DNA of 27,280 nucleotides from Oscillospiraceae bacterium (lineage in GTDB: Bacteria > Bacillota > Clostridia > Oscillospirales > Oscillospiraceae). Numbering within the stretch: the stretch's first letter is position 1; each line of letters opens with the position of its first letter. The DNA lies in assembly GCA_020025295.1 (NCBI GenBank), contig JAHHSJ010000025.1, forward strand, positions 1-27,280, read 5' to 3'. Of the stretch, positions 7,529 to 15,389 are shown piece by piece. The position numbers and the translations under genes are program-made. The notes below the pieces were generated by a model. That model ran no database searches, was not told the DNA's origin, and saw only the letters and a program-made list of their open reading frames with translations.

Positions 7529-8428
7529 TCAGTCGTCCTCGCGATAGCCCATGTTATGGACTCCGGCCATGCTGTCACGCCAGTTCTCCTTGACCTTGAC
7601 CCAAGTCTGGAGGAACACCTTCGTTCCCATAAACCGCTCCATGTCCTTGCGTGCCAGCGTGGACACCTTCTTCAGCATGGAGCCGCCCTTGCCGATGATA
7701 ATGCCCTTGTGGCTGGTCTTTTCGCAGAAAATGGTGGCGTCCACATCAATAATTTCGTTGTCACGCTCAGAGAAACGGGTGATTTCCACCGCCGTGCCAT
7801 GGGGAATCTCCTTGTCCAGACAATAGAGCAGCTTTTCCCGCAGAATCTCTGCCATCACCTGACGCTCCGGCTGGTCGGTGGTCATGTCGTCGGGGAACAG
7901 CTGGGGGCCTTCCGGCAGGAACTCCGTCAGCAGGTCCAGCAGCTCCTCCACGCCGTCCTTCTCCTTGGCGGAGATGGGCACGATGGACTGGAACTCATGG
8001 ACAGCGGAATAGGCGGCAATCACTTCCAGCAGCTTTTCCTTGTTCTCCAGCTCATCCACCTTATTGATGACCAGAACGGCAGGCAGCTTCAGCGCCTTGA
8101 TGCACTGAATGAGTTCCATCTCAGGCTCGCCCACATGGGCAATCGGTTCCACCACCAGCAGCACGGCATCCACATCCGCCACGCTGGCTTTCACCACGCC
8201 CACCATATACTCGCCCAGACGGTTGCGAGCCTTATGCAGACCGGGGGTGTCCAAAAACACAAACTGATTCTCGCCCCGGGTGACGATGCCGCTGATGCGG
8301 TTACGCGTGGTCTGGGGCTTATTGGAAACAATGGCGATCTTCTCCCCCACAAAGGCGTTGAGCAGGGTGGATTTACCCACATTGGGGCGGCCGCACAGGG
8401 TAATCATACCGGAATGGGTAATATTCAT
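7529..8428 (-). CDS. era: GTPase Era, 16S rRNA-binding ribosome assembly factor
   Basis: Essential in many bacteria, it binds near the 3' end of 16S rRNA and couples 30S maturation to growth. It has 299 residues. The GTPase domain shows G1 GRPNVGKST at residues 13-21, G3 DTPG at 60-63 and G4 NKVD at 122-125. A C-terminal KH domain carries the GKGGSMLKKV loop near residue 240. AGGA precedes the ATG at eight bases. It follows the MATE gene by ten bases, and yqzL and recO lie downstream, as in Bacillus. Confidence 0.97.
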   Translation of the reverse strand: MNITHSGMITLCGRPNVGKSTLLNAFVGEKIAIVSNKPQTTRNRISGIVTRGENQFVFLDTPGLHKARNRLGEYMVGVVKASVADVDAVLLVVEPIAHVGEPEMELIQCIKALKLPAVLVINKVDELENKEKLLEVIAAYSAVHEFQSIVPISAKEKDGVEELLDLLTEFLPEGPQLFPDDMTTDQPERQVMAEILREKLLYCLDKEIPHGTAVEITRFSERDNEIIDVDATIFCEKTSHKGIIIGKGGSMLKKVSTLARKDMERFMGTKVFLQTWVKVKENWRDSMAGVHNMGYREDD

Positions 8429-8438
8429 AAGTAGTTCC

Positions 8439-9812
8439 TCAATTCTCTTTCTGGCTCTGGACCAGTTCTTTTTGTTTTAGTTCACGATAGCTGGTGCGTA
8501 CAAACACCGTAAAGCAGGTCAGTGCGGAAATGGTGTCCGCAATCGGCTCTGCCGCAAAGATACCGGTGACACCGAAGCCCACATGGGGCAGAATAAAAAT
8601 CAGCGGAATCAGCAAAAATACCTTGCGGAACAGGGCGAAGAAGGTAGCCTTCTTTGCCTCACCCAACGCCACAAAGGTGTTCTGGCTGGCGCCTTGGAGG
8701 GTGAAAGCGAACTGCATCAGGAAGTAGATGCGAAGCATGGGCACTGCCGTTTCCAACAAGGTGGGATCGTCATTGAAAATGGCGATAAACCGGGGCATAA
8801 ACAGCTGCAGTACAATCCAGATGACCACGCCGTAGCCCAGACAGAGGCTCGTCAACACCCGATAGCACTGACGCACCCGGGCATAGTTCCCGGCGCCGTA
8901 ATTGTAGCCGGTCACCGGCTGAGCGCCCTGTCCAAGGCCTCCGGTCACCATAAACACGATCTGACCGATGGAGGCGCCCACCGTCATGGTGGTCACATAG
9001 AGGTCGCCGCCGAATTTGGCCAGATTGGCGCTGAACACGGCAGTAAGCGCACTCTCCGTGATCTGCATGATGAAGCTGGACACGCCCAAGCCGCAGATAC
9101 GGCCCATGGTGGGCCAATTGGGCTTGAGATAGCACCGGCGCACCCGCATCTGGTTGCGCTTGCACTTCCAGAAGAACCACAGCACCCAAAGACAGGACAC
9201 ACACTGGGAAAGCACCGTTGCTATGGCGGCGCCGGCAATACCCATGTCCAAAACGAAGATAAAGACCGGGTCCAGCACCAAGTTGCACACAGCGCCCACC
9301 GCCACAGTCACCATGCCCGTTCCGGTAAAGCCCTGCGCATTGATAAAGGGGTTCAGGCCCAGCGTCAGCATCACCGGAAGGCTGCCCATCAGGTAGATGC
9401 GGATATACTGGTCTGCATAGGCATAGGTTGCGTCACTTGCGCCGAATAAATACAGCACCGGCTCCCGGAACAGGTAGCAAATCAGCGGCACCACAATGCC
9501 CAGTGCCACCAGCGCTGTGACGGAATTGCCCAGCACACGCTCGGCTCCGTCCTGATCCTGATGACCTCGCAAAATAGAGCTAAGAGGTGCGCCGCCGTAG
9601 CCGATCAGGGCGGAAAAGGCGGACACCGCCGTCACAATGGGCAGACACAGGCCGATACCGGTGAGAGCGACCTGTCCCACACCGGGCATATGCCCGATGT
9701 AGATACGGTCTACAATCGAATAAAGCGTATTTACCAGCTGAGCAATAATAATGGGAATGGACAGCTTCAAAATCAGCTTTAATACGCTGCCCTTGGAAAA
9801 ATCATGTTCCAT
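8439..9812 (-). CDS. MATE family multidrug/cation antiporter
   Basis: A 457-residue membrane protein with about 12 hydrophobic segments and the MATE start pattern (GSVLKLILKLSIPIIIAQL, then YSIVDRIYIGHMPGVGQVALTGIGL). Relatives export cationic drugs or metabolites using a sodium or proton gradient; the substrate cannot be predicted. The start lies three bases after the ybeY stop, with GGGAG inside the end of ybeY, so it is embedded in the ybeY-era operon. In Bacillus the corresponding place is held by dgkA and cdd, so this is a lineage-specific insertion. Base composition looks like that of its neighbours, so recent transfer is not evident. Confidence 0.92.
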   Translation of the reverse strand: MEHDFSKGSVLKLILKLSIPIIIAQLVNTLYSIVDRIYIGHMPGVGQVALTGIGLCLPIVTAVSAFSALIGYGGAPLSSILRGHQDQDGAERVLGNSVTALVALGIVVPLICYLFREPVLYLFGASDATYAYADQYIRIYLMGSLPVMLTLGLNPFINAQGFTGTGMVTVAVGAVCNLVLDPVFIFVLDMGIAGAAIATVLSQCVSCLWVLWFFWKCKRNQMRVRRCYLKPNWPTMGRICGLGVSSFIMQITESALTAVFSANLAKFGGDLYVTTMTVGASIGQIVFMVTGGLGQGAQPVTGYNYGAGNYARVRQCYRVLTSLCLGYGVVIWIVLQLFMPRFIAIFNDDPTLLETAVPMLRIYFLMQFAFTLQGASQNTFVALGEAKKATFFALFRKVFLLIPLIFILPHVGFGVTGIFAAEPIADTISALTCFTVFVRTSYRELKQKELVQSQKEN

Positions 9813-9815
9813 CGC

Positions 9816-10304
9816 TTACTCCCGGGTGATGCCAAGCTCGTTCAAAATAGCCTCTTCCCGGCCGCGCATCTGAGCCTTTTGCGGACCCTCGTCCATGTGG
9901 TCATAGCCCAGCAGATGAAGCACCGAATGGACGGCGAGGTAGCAAAGCTCCCGCTCCTCACTGTGACCGAACTCCTTGGCCTGAGCACGGCAGCGCTCCA
10001 GCGAGATGACCATATCGCCCAGCGGCGTCCGTCCCGTGGCCGGGTCTGCGTCCCGGTCGTCCACCGGCGGCTCTCCCGGCACATACTCGAACATGGGGAA
10101 GCTCAGCACATCCGTAGCCCGGTCGATGTCCCGCTGCTCCAGATTGATCTGGTGGATGCTCTCGTCATCCGTCAAGAGCACATCCACCTCACAGGGGGTG
10201 CCCACACCCTCCGCTTCCAGTGCAAAGGTAATTACATTCTTCAGCAGCGGCGCAAAGGGGATTTCCTCCTCCAGCTCCGACTCAATGATAATATCATGGT
10301 TCAT
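9816..10304 (-). CDS. ybeY: Endoribonuclease YbeY, rRNA maturation factor
   Basis: A metal-dependent single-strand RNase involved in 16S rRNA 3'-end maturation and late ribosome quality control in characterised species. It has 162 residues. The zinc motif H-x3-H-x5-H is seen as HSVLHLLGYDH with His126, His130 and His136. The central ATDVLSFP and GDMVIS blocks are also diagnostic. It follows phoH by two bases. The phoH-ybeY neighbourhood is one of the most conserved in bacteria. Confidence 0.96.
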   Translation of the reverse strand: MNHDIIIESELEEEIPFAPLLKNVITFALEAEGVGTPCEVDVLLTDDESIHQINLEQRDIDRATDVLSFPMFEYVPGEPPVDDRDADPATGRTPLGDMVISLERCRAQAKEFGHSEERELCYLAVHSVLHLLGYDHMDEGPQKAQMRGREEAILNELGITRE

Positions 10305-10306
10305 GG

Positions 10307-11329
10307 TTATCGTCTTCCTCCCCGCTCCTGCGGTTTTTTCTGATGAGTTCCGGAATCTTTTTCATAAGCGGCAATAATTCGCTGCACCAGCACATGACGC
10401 ACCACATCCTGGGCGTTCAATCGGCAGATGGCAATATCTTCCACATCCTTCAGCACTCGCATGGCTTCCTTCAGGCCGGACACGGTCTCTCCGGGCAGGT
10501 CGATCTGAGTGATGTCGCCGGTGATGACGATTTTGGAGCCAAAGCCCAGTCGGGTCAGGAACATCTTCATCTGCTCCCGGGAGGTGTTCTGAGCCTCGTC
10601 CAGAATGATAAAGCTGTCATCCAGCGTCCGTCCACGCATATAAGCCAGCGGCGCCACCTCGATATTGCCCCGCTCCACATACTTCTGATAGGTCTCCGGG
10701 CCCAGCATTTCAAACAGGGCGTCGTACAGAGGACGGAGATAGGGGTCCACCTTGCTCTGGAGATCACCGGGCAGAAAACCCAGCCGCTCACCAGCTTCCA
10801 CCGCCGGACGGGTCAGAATGATGCGGTTGACCTCTCTGGCACGGAAGGCAGCCACCGCCTGTGCCACGGCAAGGTAGGTCTTGCCGGTGCCGGCAGGGCC
10901 GACGCCCAGCGTCACCACATTCTTTTTGATGGCTTCCACATACTTCTTCTGTCCCACGGTCTTGGCCTTGATGGGCTTGCCGTTGGCGGTGACGCAAATC
11001 ACATCCCGGGCAAGCTCCGGGATTTTTTCCTCACTGCCGGCATGGACCAGCTGAAGCACATAGCGCACATTCTGCTCACCGATGGCCTCACCCCGCTGGG
11101 AAAGCTCCAGCAGGCCCTGAATGGCCCGCACCGCCAGCATCACCTGCTCCGCTTCGCCGGAAACCTTGATGCCGCCGTCCCGATTGGTCACATGGACATC
11201 CAGATCCTGCTCCACCAGACGCATATTTTCATCAAAGGCGCCAAACAGGTTGGCCACCTCTTCCATTCGATCCAAACTGATGATCTGTTCTATCAAATGA
11301 TTCATCTCCAATAGGTGTATTTGTTTCAT
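10307..11329 (-). CDS. phoH: PhoH-like ATPase
   Basis: A cytoplasmic P-loop ATPase of the PhoH/YlaK type, linked to RNA metabolism by its constant proximity to ybeY; the biochemical role is not settled. From this start it has 340 residues, an N-terminal KH-like region (about 20-110), Walker A GPAGTGKT at 144-151 and Walker B ILDEAQ at about 242-247. The chosen ATG (11329) overlaps the yqfD stop as ATGA, which fits translational coupling. The start is uncertain: SD-like AGAGGGA touches this ATG, and the downstream ATG at 11305 or a TTG just after it are alternatives. The open frame continues upstream to 11608, but that extension runs antiparallel in frame to nothing known and overlaps yqfD. 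Confidence 0.93.
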   Translation of the reverse strand: MKQIHLLEMNHLIEQIISLDRMEEVANLFGAFDENMRLVEQDLDVHVTNRDGGIKVSGEAEQVMLAVRAIQGLLELSQRGEAIGEQNVRYVLQLVHAGSEEKIPELARDVICVTANGKPIKAKTVGQKKYVEAIKKNVVTLGVGPAGTGKTYLAVAQAVAAFRAREVNRIILTRPAVEAGERLGFLPGDLQSKVDPYLRPLYDALFEMLGPETYQKYVERGNIEVAPLAYMRGRTLDDSFIILDEAQNTSREQMKMFLTRLGFGSKIVITGDITQIDLPGETVSGLKEAMRVLKDVEDIAICRLNAQDVVRHVLVQRIIAAYEKDSGTHQKKPQERGGRR

Positions 11330-12531
11330 TCCCTCTGAGCCGGTTCCTCCCGGCGGGCAATCTGTTCCCGACACCGGGCGGTGAGGGTCACCGTCAGTGC
11401 GCCGTTCTCCGTTTCCACCGACCAGTGCTGATCCAGCACCGCTCCGCCTTCCCCGATGCGTTCCCGCAGCTGTGCTTCCAGCAGCGTCCGCAGGTAGCGT
11501 TCCGCAGAGTCCGGCTCTGCCTGCAACGCCACGGGGCGATATTCCCGACAGGTACGACGCACCCATCCAAAGGGAAGCTTTTCCCCTTCGGATATGGATA
11601 TACTCCAAGTCTTTTCTATTTTATCATAATATGTAAAGGGTTGAAACGCCTTTGGAGAAATTTTGAAGCCTTTTCCCAGCAACCGCACCTCGTACTCCGT
11701 CCGCTCCGCTCCGGTGTACTCCTTGCCCATCGTATCCAAAGGGGTCGTCACCTGACACACCTCGGTCACTTCCGCCCACACCTGACCCTTGGCCGCCACC
11801 GCATAGGTTTCCGTTGCCGGCAGGTCGGGCATCTTTTCCACAGGCACGGTACCGGAAATCAGCACATCCCCGGCGCTGACTTCCGCTCCCTCCTCCACCA
11901 GCGGATCGCCGGCCTGAGGCAGCACCGTCAGTACGGTGCCGGATTTCTCCGCCACAAGGTCAATGGCTTCTCCCACCGGCTCCAGCTCCGGGGGCAGCTG
12001 CGCTTCCCGCACCACGATCTCCGCCCGAACGCCCCGAATGTTCACCGACAAAAATCCCAGCTCTTCCATCCGCATCAGCATCCGATTGGAGATTTTCCGC
12101 TCGTCCACCGCCGGTCCGTACACCCCGGGGTACATTCCGCACTCCCGGAGCTCCGACAAAATGACGCTGTCCGGCACGGTCGTATTGCCGGTCACATCAA
12201 TCACCAGCACAAATCGGGACAAAATCAGCACCGCCAGCAGGGACAGCGCCATTCCTGCCACCATGCCCCAGCGGCGGACCATCCGCCGAACAAAGCCCGG
12301 CGCTCCCGTTTCCGACAGCCGTGTCACCTCGCACAGGCACTTCGGCCCCAGCGATTCTGCCAGCCGTGCCTGATGCAGCGGCACTACCAGCCGCAGACAG
12401 GTTTCATCCACCCGTTCTATGTGGCGAAACTGCACATTGGACGCACCGCAGATATTCAGAAACCGCTCCGGATAGGGTCCCACCACCTCCAGACGGACGC
12501 TGCCCTTCATATAATTTATTGCCCTGCCCAT
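11326..12531 (-). CDS. yqfD: Sporulation protein YqfD
   Basis: A 401-residue protein of the YqfD/SpoIV family, made in the mother cell during sporulation in Bacillus. The N-terminal domain (1-85) is soluble, one membrane helix lies at about 89-112, and the large extracytoplasmic part contains the conserved V-T-G-N and a later PFTYYDK region. A GGGGG-type ribosome site precedes the ATG. It follows yqfC by 19 bases and overlaps phoH by four. The precise molecular function is unknown. It marks the organism as a spore former, at least ancestrally. Confidence 0.93.
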   Translation of the reverse strand: MGRAINYMKGSVRLEVVGPYPERFLNICGASNVQFRHIERVDETCLRLVVPLHQARLAESLGPKCLCEVTRLSETGAPGFVRRMVRRWGMVAGMALSLLAVLILSRFVLVIDVTGNTTVPDSVILSELRECGMYPGVYGPAVDERKISNRMLMRMEELGFLSVNIRGVRAEIVVREAQLPPELEPVGEAIDLVAEKSGTVLTVLPQAGDPLVEEGAEVSAGDVLISGTVPVEKMPDLPATETYAVAAKGQVWAEVTEVCQVTTPLDTMGKEYTGAERTEYEVRLLGKGFKISPKAFQPFTYYDKIEKTWSISISEGEKLPFGWVRRTCREYRPVALQAEPDSAERYLRTLLEAQLRERIGEGGAVLDQHWSVETENGALTVTLTARCREQIARREEPAQRE

Positions 12532-12550
12532 GATATCCCCCTTTTACTTG

Positions 12551-12829
12551 TTATTCCAGCTCCACTGCTCGGATCGTTCCGGTGATGGTCAGATCCGCCG
12601 GCGTCATTCCGCTCAGCCGCAGCCCCTGACCCAGCACCCGGATCAGCTGCCGTCCGCCGTTGATGATAATTTCTTCTTCGCCGTAGGCCAGGATGCCCCT
12701 GTGATTCTGCACATACACTTCCTCATTCCCCACCACACGGACACAGGGCAGTCCTGCCAGCAGGTCCGCCGGCAGCGCAAACGCTTCCGCCGTCCGCTCC
12801 AGCAGGCTTTTTTTCGTCGGATCTTTCAT
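12551..12829 (-). CDS. yqfC: Sporulation protein YqfC (YabP/YqfC family)
   Basis: A 92-residue protein of the YabP/YqfC family, with the characteristic central block on an edge of beta strands (VRVVGNEEVYVQNHRGILAY, then EEIIINGGRQLIRVLG). In Bacillus it is a sigma-E-controlled mother-cell sporulation gene. The frame is open upstream to an ATG at 12895, but that start has no ribosome site. The ATG at 12829 has AGGGGGTG six bases away and is preferred. It heads the yqfC..recO block. Another family member, yabP, is present at 25910-26194. Confidence 0.9.
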   Translation of the reverse strand: MKDPTKKSLLERTAEAFALPADLLAGLPCVRVVGNEEVYVQNHRGILAYGEEEIIINGGRQLIRVLGQGLRLSGMTPADLTITGTIRAVELE

Positions 12830-12847
12830 GGTCCACACCCCCTCTCC

Positions 12848-12876
12848 ATGGTATGACTTCCCCGGAAAAAATTGCC
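12848..12876 (-). promoter_or_regulatory. Candidate sigma-E type promoter of yqfC
   Basis: On the minus strand CATACCAT (complement of 12848-12855) closely matches the sporulation sigma-E -10 consensus CATACAAT. Thirteen bases upstream, GGCAATTT (complement of 12869-12876) is a partial -35 match. The resulting leader would be very short, ending in the AGGGGGTG ribosome site. This agrees with known sigma-E control of yqfC-yqfD in Bacillus, but is unproven here. Confidence 0.4.
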
Positions 12877-12939
12877 TGTCCTGCCATAATCTCAAAACCG
12901 CCTCCGGCTTTTTTGGTGATATTGCCTACCCGTTTGCAC

Positions 12940-12968
12940 TGGACAATAACAATATATGATGCTATTAT
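12940..12968 (+). promoter_or_regulatory. Sigma-A promoter of nrdD
   Basis: TGGACA at 12940-12945 (five of six to consensus) is followed by a 17-base spacer and TATTAT at 12963-12968. Transcription should start near 12975, giving a leader of about 128 bases that contains the palindromes described separately. The -10 element sits in an imperfect palindrome, GCTATTATATGGTAGC (12961-12976). Confidence 0.65.
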
Positions 12969-12980
12969 ATGGTAGCTGAC

Positions 12981-13027
12981 ACACCATATATGGTGTTATT
13001 CCCTTTACATAACACCATCCATTGATA
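12981..13027 (+). promoter_or_regulatory. Candidate NrdR operator pair upstream of nrdD
   Basis: ACACCATATATGGTGT (12981-12996) is a perfect 16-base palindrome resembling the NrdR box (ACACWATATWT..TGT style). A second, degenerate copy, ACACCATCCATTGATA, lies at 13012-13027. The centres are 31 bases apart, about three helical turns, which is the spacing known for paired NrdR boxes. NrdR is the zinc-finger/ATP-cone repressor of ribonucleotide reductase genes. The match is by eye only. Confidence 0.6.
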
Positions 13028-13102
13028 TGATTACAACCATCATTTTAGAAAAAAAGCACAGGAAACCCCGTGCTGTCCGGCAAAAGAGAAGGAGTATGTT
13101 TC

Positions 13103-15253
13103 ATGAAAGTAATCAAACGAGACGGCTCGACAGTAGATTTCGATCCCAATAAGATCATCCGCGCAATCCAGAAGGCCAACGAGGCGGTTGACCCCGAGGA
13201 GCGCGCTTCCGAGGAGCAGATCACCCAGATTGCCCGCTATGTGCAGGAGCGCAATCGCCCCCGTCTGCTGGTGGAGGACATTCAGGACACCGTGGAGCAT
13301 CAGCTGATGGAGCTGGGCAAGTACACCCTTGCCAAAGCCTACATCATCTACCGCTACACCCGTGCTCTGGTCCGCAAGCAGAACACCACCGACGAGTCCA
13401 TTCTGTCCCTGCTCCACAACACCAACAAGGAGCTGGCAGAGGAGAACTCCAACAAGAACACCGCCATTGCCTCCACCCAGCGTGACTACATCGCCGGTGA
13501 GGTGAGCCGTGACCTGACCCGCCGCATCCTGCTGCCGGAGAAGATCAGCAAGGCCCATGACGACGGCATTCTCCACTTCCATGATGCAGACTACTTCGTG
13601 CAGCCCATCTTCAACTGCTGCCTCATCAATATCGGTGATATGCTGGACAACGGCACCATGATCAATGGCAAGATGATCGAAAGCCCCAAGGGCTTCCAGG
13701 TGGCCTGCAATGTCACCACCCAGATCATCGCCAATGTGGCCTCCAACCAGTACGGCGGTCAGAGCGTGGACATCAGCCATCTGGGCAAGTATCTCCGCCG
13801 CAGCCGTGAGAAGTTCCGCCGCAAGATTGCCAAGGCCTGCGGCTCTGAGGTTTCTCCCGAGCTGGTGGAGCATCTGGTGGACGAGCGTGTGGTGGACGAG
13901 CTGCGCAGCGGCGTCCAGACCATTCAGTATCAGATCAACACCCTGATGACCACCAATGGTCAGTCCCCCTTCGTCACTCTGTTTCTCTACCTGCGTGACG
14001 ACGATCCCTACATCGAGGAAAACGCCAAAATCATCGAGGAAATCCTGCGCCAGCGTCTGGAGGGCATCAAGAACTCCGCCGGCGTTTATGTGACTCCCGC
14101 CTTCCCCAAGCTGGTCTATGTTCTGGACGAGAACAACTGCCTGAAGGGCGGCAAGTACGATTACATCACCGAGCTGGCAGTCAAGTGCTCCGCCAAGCGG
14201 ATGTATCCCGATTACATCTCCGCCAAGGTCATGCGTGAGGCTCACGACGGCAATGTGTTCTCCCCCATGGGTTGCCGCAGCTTCCTCACCGACTGGAAGG
14301 ATCCCGAGACCGGCGAGTACAAGTACGAGGGCCGCTTCAATCAGGGCGTGGTTTCCATCAACCTGCCTCAGATCGGCCTGATGGTCAGTGACGGCGGCCG
14401 CAAGATTCCCGAGACCGAGGACGAGTTCTGGAAGCTGCTGGACGAGCGTCTGGAGCTGTGCTACGAGGCTCTGATGTGCCGCCACAACGCTCTGATGGGC
14501 GTGCACAGCGATGTTTCTCCCGTCCATTGGCAGCACGGCGCTCTGGCCCGTCTGCAGCCCGGCGAGACCATCGACCGCTATCTGGTGGGCGGCTACTCCA
14601 CCATTTCTCTGGGCTACATCGGCATCTATGAGCTGACCAAGCTGGTCAAGGGCTGCAGCCAGACCGAGCCTGAGGGCATGGATTTCGCCACCCGTGTGAT
14701 GACCCACCTCCGGGACACCTGCTACAAGTGGCGTGACGAGACCGACATCGGCTTCTCCCTCTACGGCACTCCTGCTGAGAGCCTGTGCTATCGCTTTGCC
14801 CGCATCGACAAGGAGAAGTTCGGCGATGTCAAGGACATCACCGACAAGGGCTACTACACCAACTCCTACCATGTGGATGTCCGTGAGAAGATCGACGCCT
14901 TCTCCAAGTTCTCCATTGAGAGCAAGTTCCAGAAGCTGTCTCCCGGCGGCGCCATCAGCTATGTGGAAATCCCCAATATGCGTCACAACCTGACCGCCCT
15001 GAAGGATGTGGTTCGCTTTATCTACGACAACATCCAGTACGCCGAGTTCAACACCAAGAGCGACTACTGCCAGGTCTGCGGCTTTGATGGTGAAATCATC
15101 CTCAACGACGACATGGAGTGGGAATGCCCCTGCTGCGGCAACAAGGATCACACCAAGATGAATGTCACCCGCCGTACCTGCGGCTATCTGGGTGAGAACT
15201 TCTGGAACGAGGGCAAGACCAAGGAAATCAAGTCCCGTGTCCTGCATCTTTGA
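13103..15253 (+). CDS. nrdD: Anaerobic (class III) ribonucleoside-triphosphate reductase
   Basis: Reduces ribonucleoside triphosphates to deoxy forms under anaerobic conditions using a glycyl radical. It has 716 residues. An N-terminal ATP-cone (about 1-95, MKVIKRDGSTVDFD) gives allosteric control. The active-site cysteine is in SPMGCRSF. A zinc module CxxC...CPCC lies near residues 655-680, and the glycyl radical motif RTCGYLG at the end puts the radical Gly at residue 694. AAGGAG eight bases before the ATG fixes the start, rather than an in-frame ATG at 13070. The activating enzyme nrdG, usually adjacent, is not in the window; the next gene is an anion transporter beyond a terminator. A strict terminator and operator-like leader indicate a single-gene unit. 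Confidence 0.97.
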   Translation: MKVIKRDGSTVDFDPNKIIRAIQKANEAVDPEERASEEQITQIARYVQERNRPRLLVEDIQDTVEHQLMELGKYTLAKAYIIYRYTRALVRKQNTTDESILSLLHNTNKELAEENSNKNTAIASTQRDYIAGEVSRDLTRRILLPEKISKAHDDGILHFHDADYFVQPIFNCCLINIGDMLDNGTMINGKMIESPKGFQVACNVTTQIIANVASNQYGGQSVDISHLGKYLRRSREKFRRKIAKACGSEVSPELVEHLVDERVVDELRSGVQTIQYQINTLMTTNGQSPFVTLFLYLRDDDPYIEENAKIIEEILRQRLEGIKNSAGVYVTPAFPKLVYVLDENNCLKGGKYDYITELAVKCSAKRMYPDYISAKVMREAHDGNVFSPMGCRSFLTDWKDPETGEYKYEGRFNQGVVSINLPQIGLMVSDGGRKIPETEDEFWKLLDERLELCYEALMCRHNALMGVHSDVSPVHWQHGALARLQPGETIDRYLVGGYSTISLGYIGIYELTKLVKGCSQTEPEGMDFATRVMTHLRDTCYKWRDETDIGFSLYGTPAESLCYRFARIDKEKFGDVKDITDKGYYTNSYHVDVREKIDAFSKFSIESKFQKLSPGGAISYVEIPNMRHNLTALKDVVRFIYDNIQYAEFNTKSDYCQVCGFDGEIILNDDMEWECPCCGNKDHTKMNVTRRTCGYLGENFWNEGKTKEIKSRVLHL

Positions 15254-15294
15254 TTCAGATCCGATGACATAACCAAAATCATAGTATATATCTT

Positions 15295-15330
15295 AAAACG
15301 CCCTCTGTTTTGAAAAACAGAGGGCGTTTT
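15295..15330. terminator. Bidirectional-looking terminator after nrdD
   Basis: A 17-base perfect inverted repeat (AAAACGCCCTCTGTTTT and its complement, with a two-base GA centre) carries A and T tracts on both sides. It lies 41 bases after the nrdD stop and directly ahead of the next promoter, so in practice it serves nrdD. Confidence 0.9.
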
Positions 15331-15332
15331 GG

Positions 15333-15360
15333 TTGACTTTTCCTGACTCAGGCGTAAAAT
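15333..15360 (+). promoter_or_regulatory. Promoter of the CLC-type transporter
   Basis: TTGACT (15333-15338), a 16-base spacer and TAAAAT (15355-15360). Start of transcription near 15367 would leave a leader of only about 23 bases. Confidence 0.6.
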
Positions 15361-15389
15361 GTGTGCGTAAATGAATTGAGGCGATTGCA

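Larger units (their letters stand above)
12896..13102. other. Divergent control region between yqfC and nrdD
   Basis: About 270 bases lie between the two start codons and no gene was seen. It holds the putative sigma-E promoter of yqfC, the sigma-A promoter of nrdD, and palindromes at 12961-12976, 12981-12996 and 13012-13027. The middle section is notably AT-rich in comparison with the flanking genes. The end has AAGGAG for nrdD. Confidence 0.7.

Noticed and set aside
11330..11608. N-terminal extension of PhoH by 93 residues
   Set aside because: It lies entirely inside yqfD in another frame, is Gly/Arg-rich and has no counterpart in PhoH proteins.
12896..13102. Cobalamin or other riboswitch before nrdD
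   Set aside because: No conserved aptamer pattern; the structure present is DNA palindromes fitting a protein operator.
13040..15247. Open frame of 735 codons on the minus strand
   Set aside because: Antisense to nrdD, with a repetitive Val/Ala/Leu/His/Gly composition and no recognisable domain.
15361..15389. Fluoride riboswitch before the CLC-F-like gene
   Set aside because: The leader is too short and has none of the aptamer's conserved segments.
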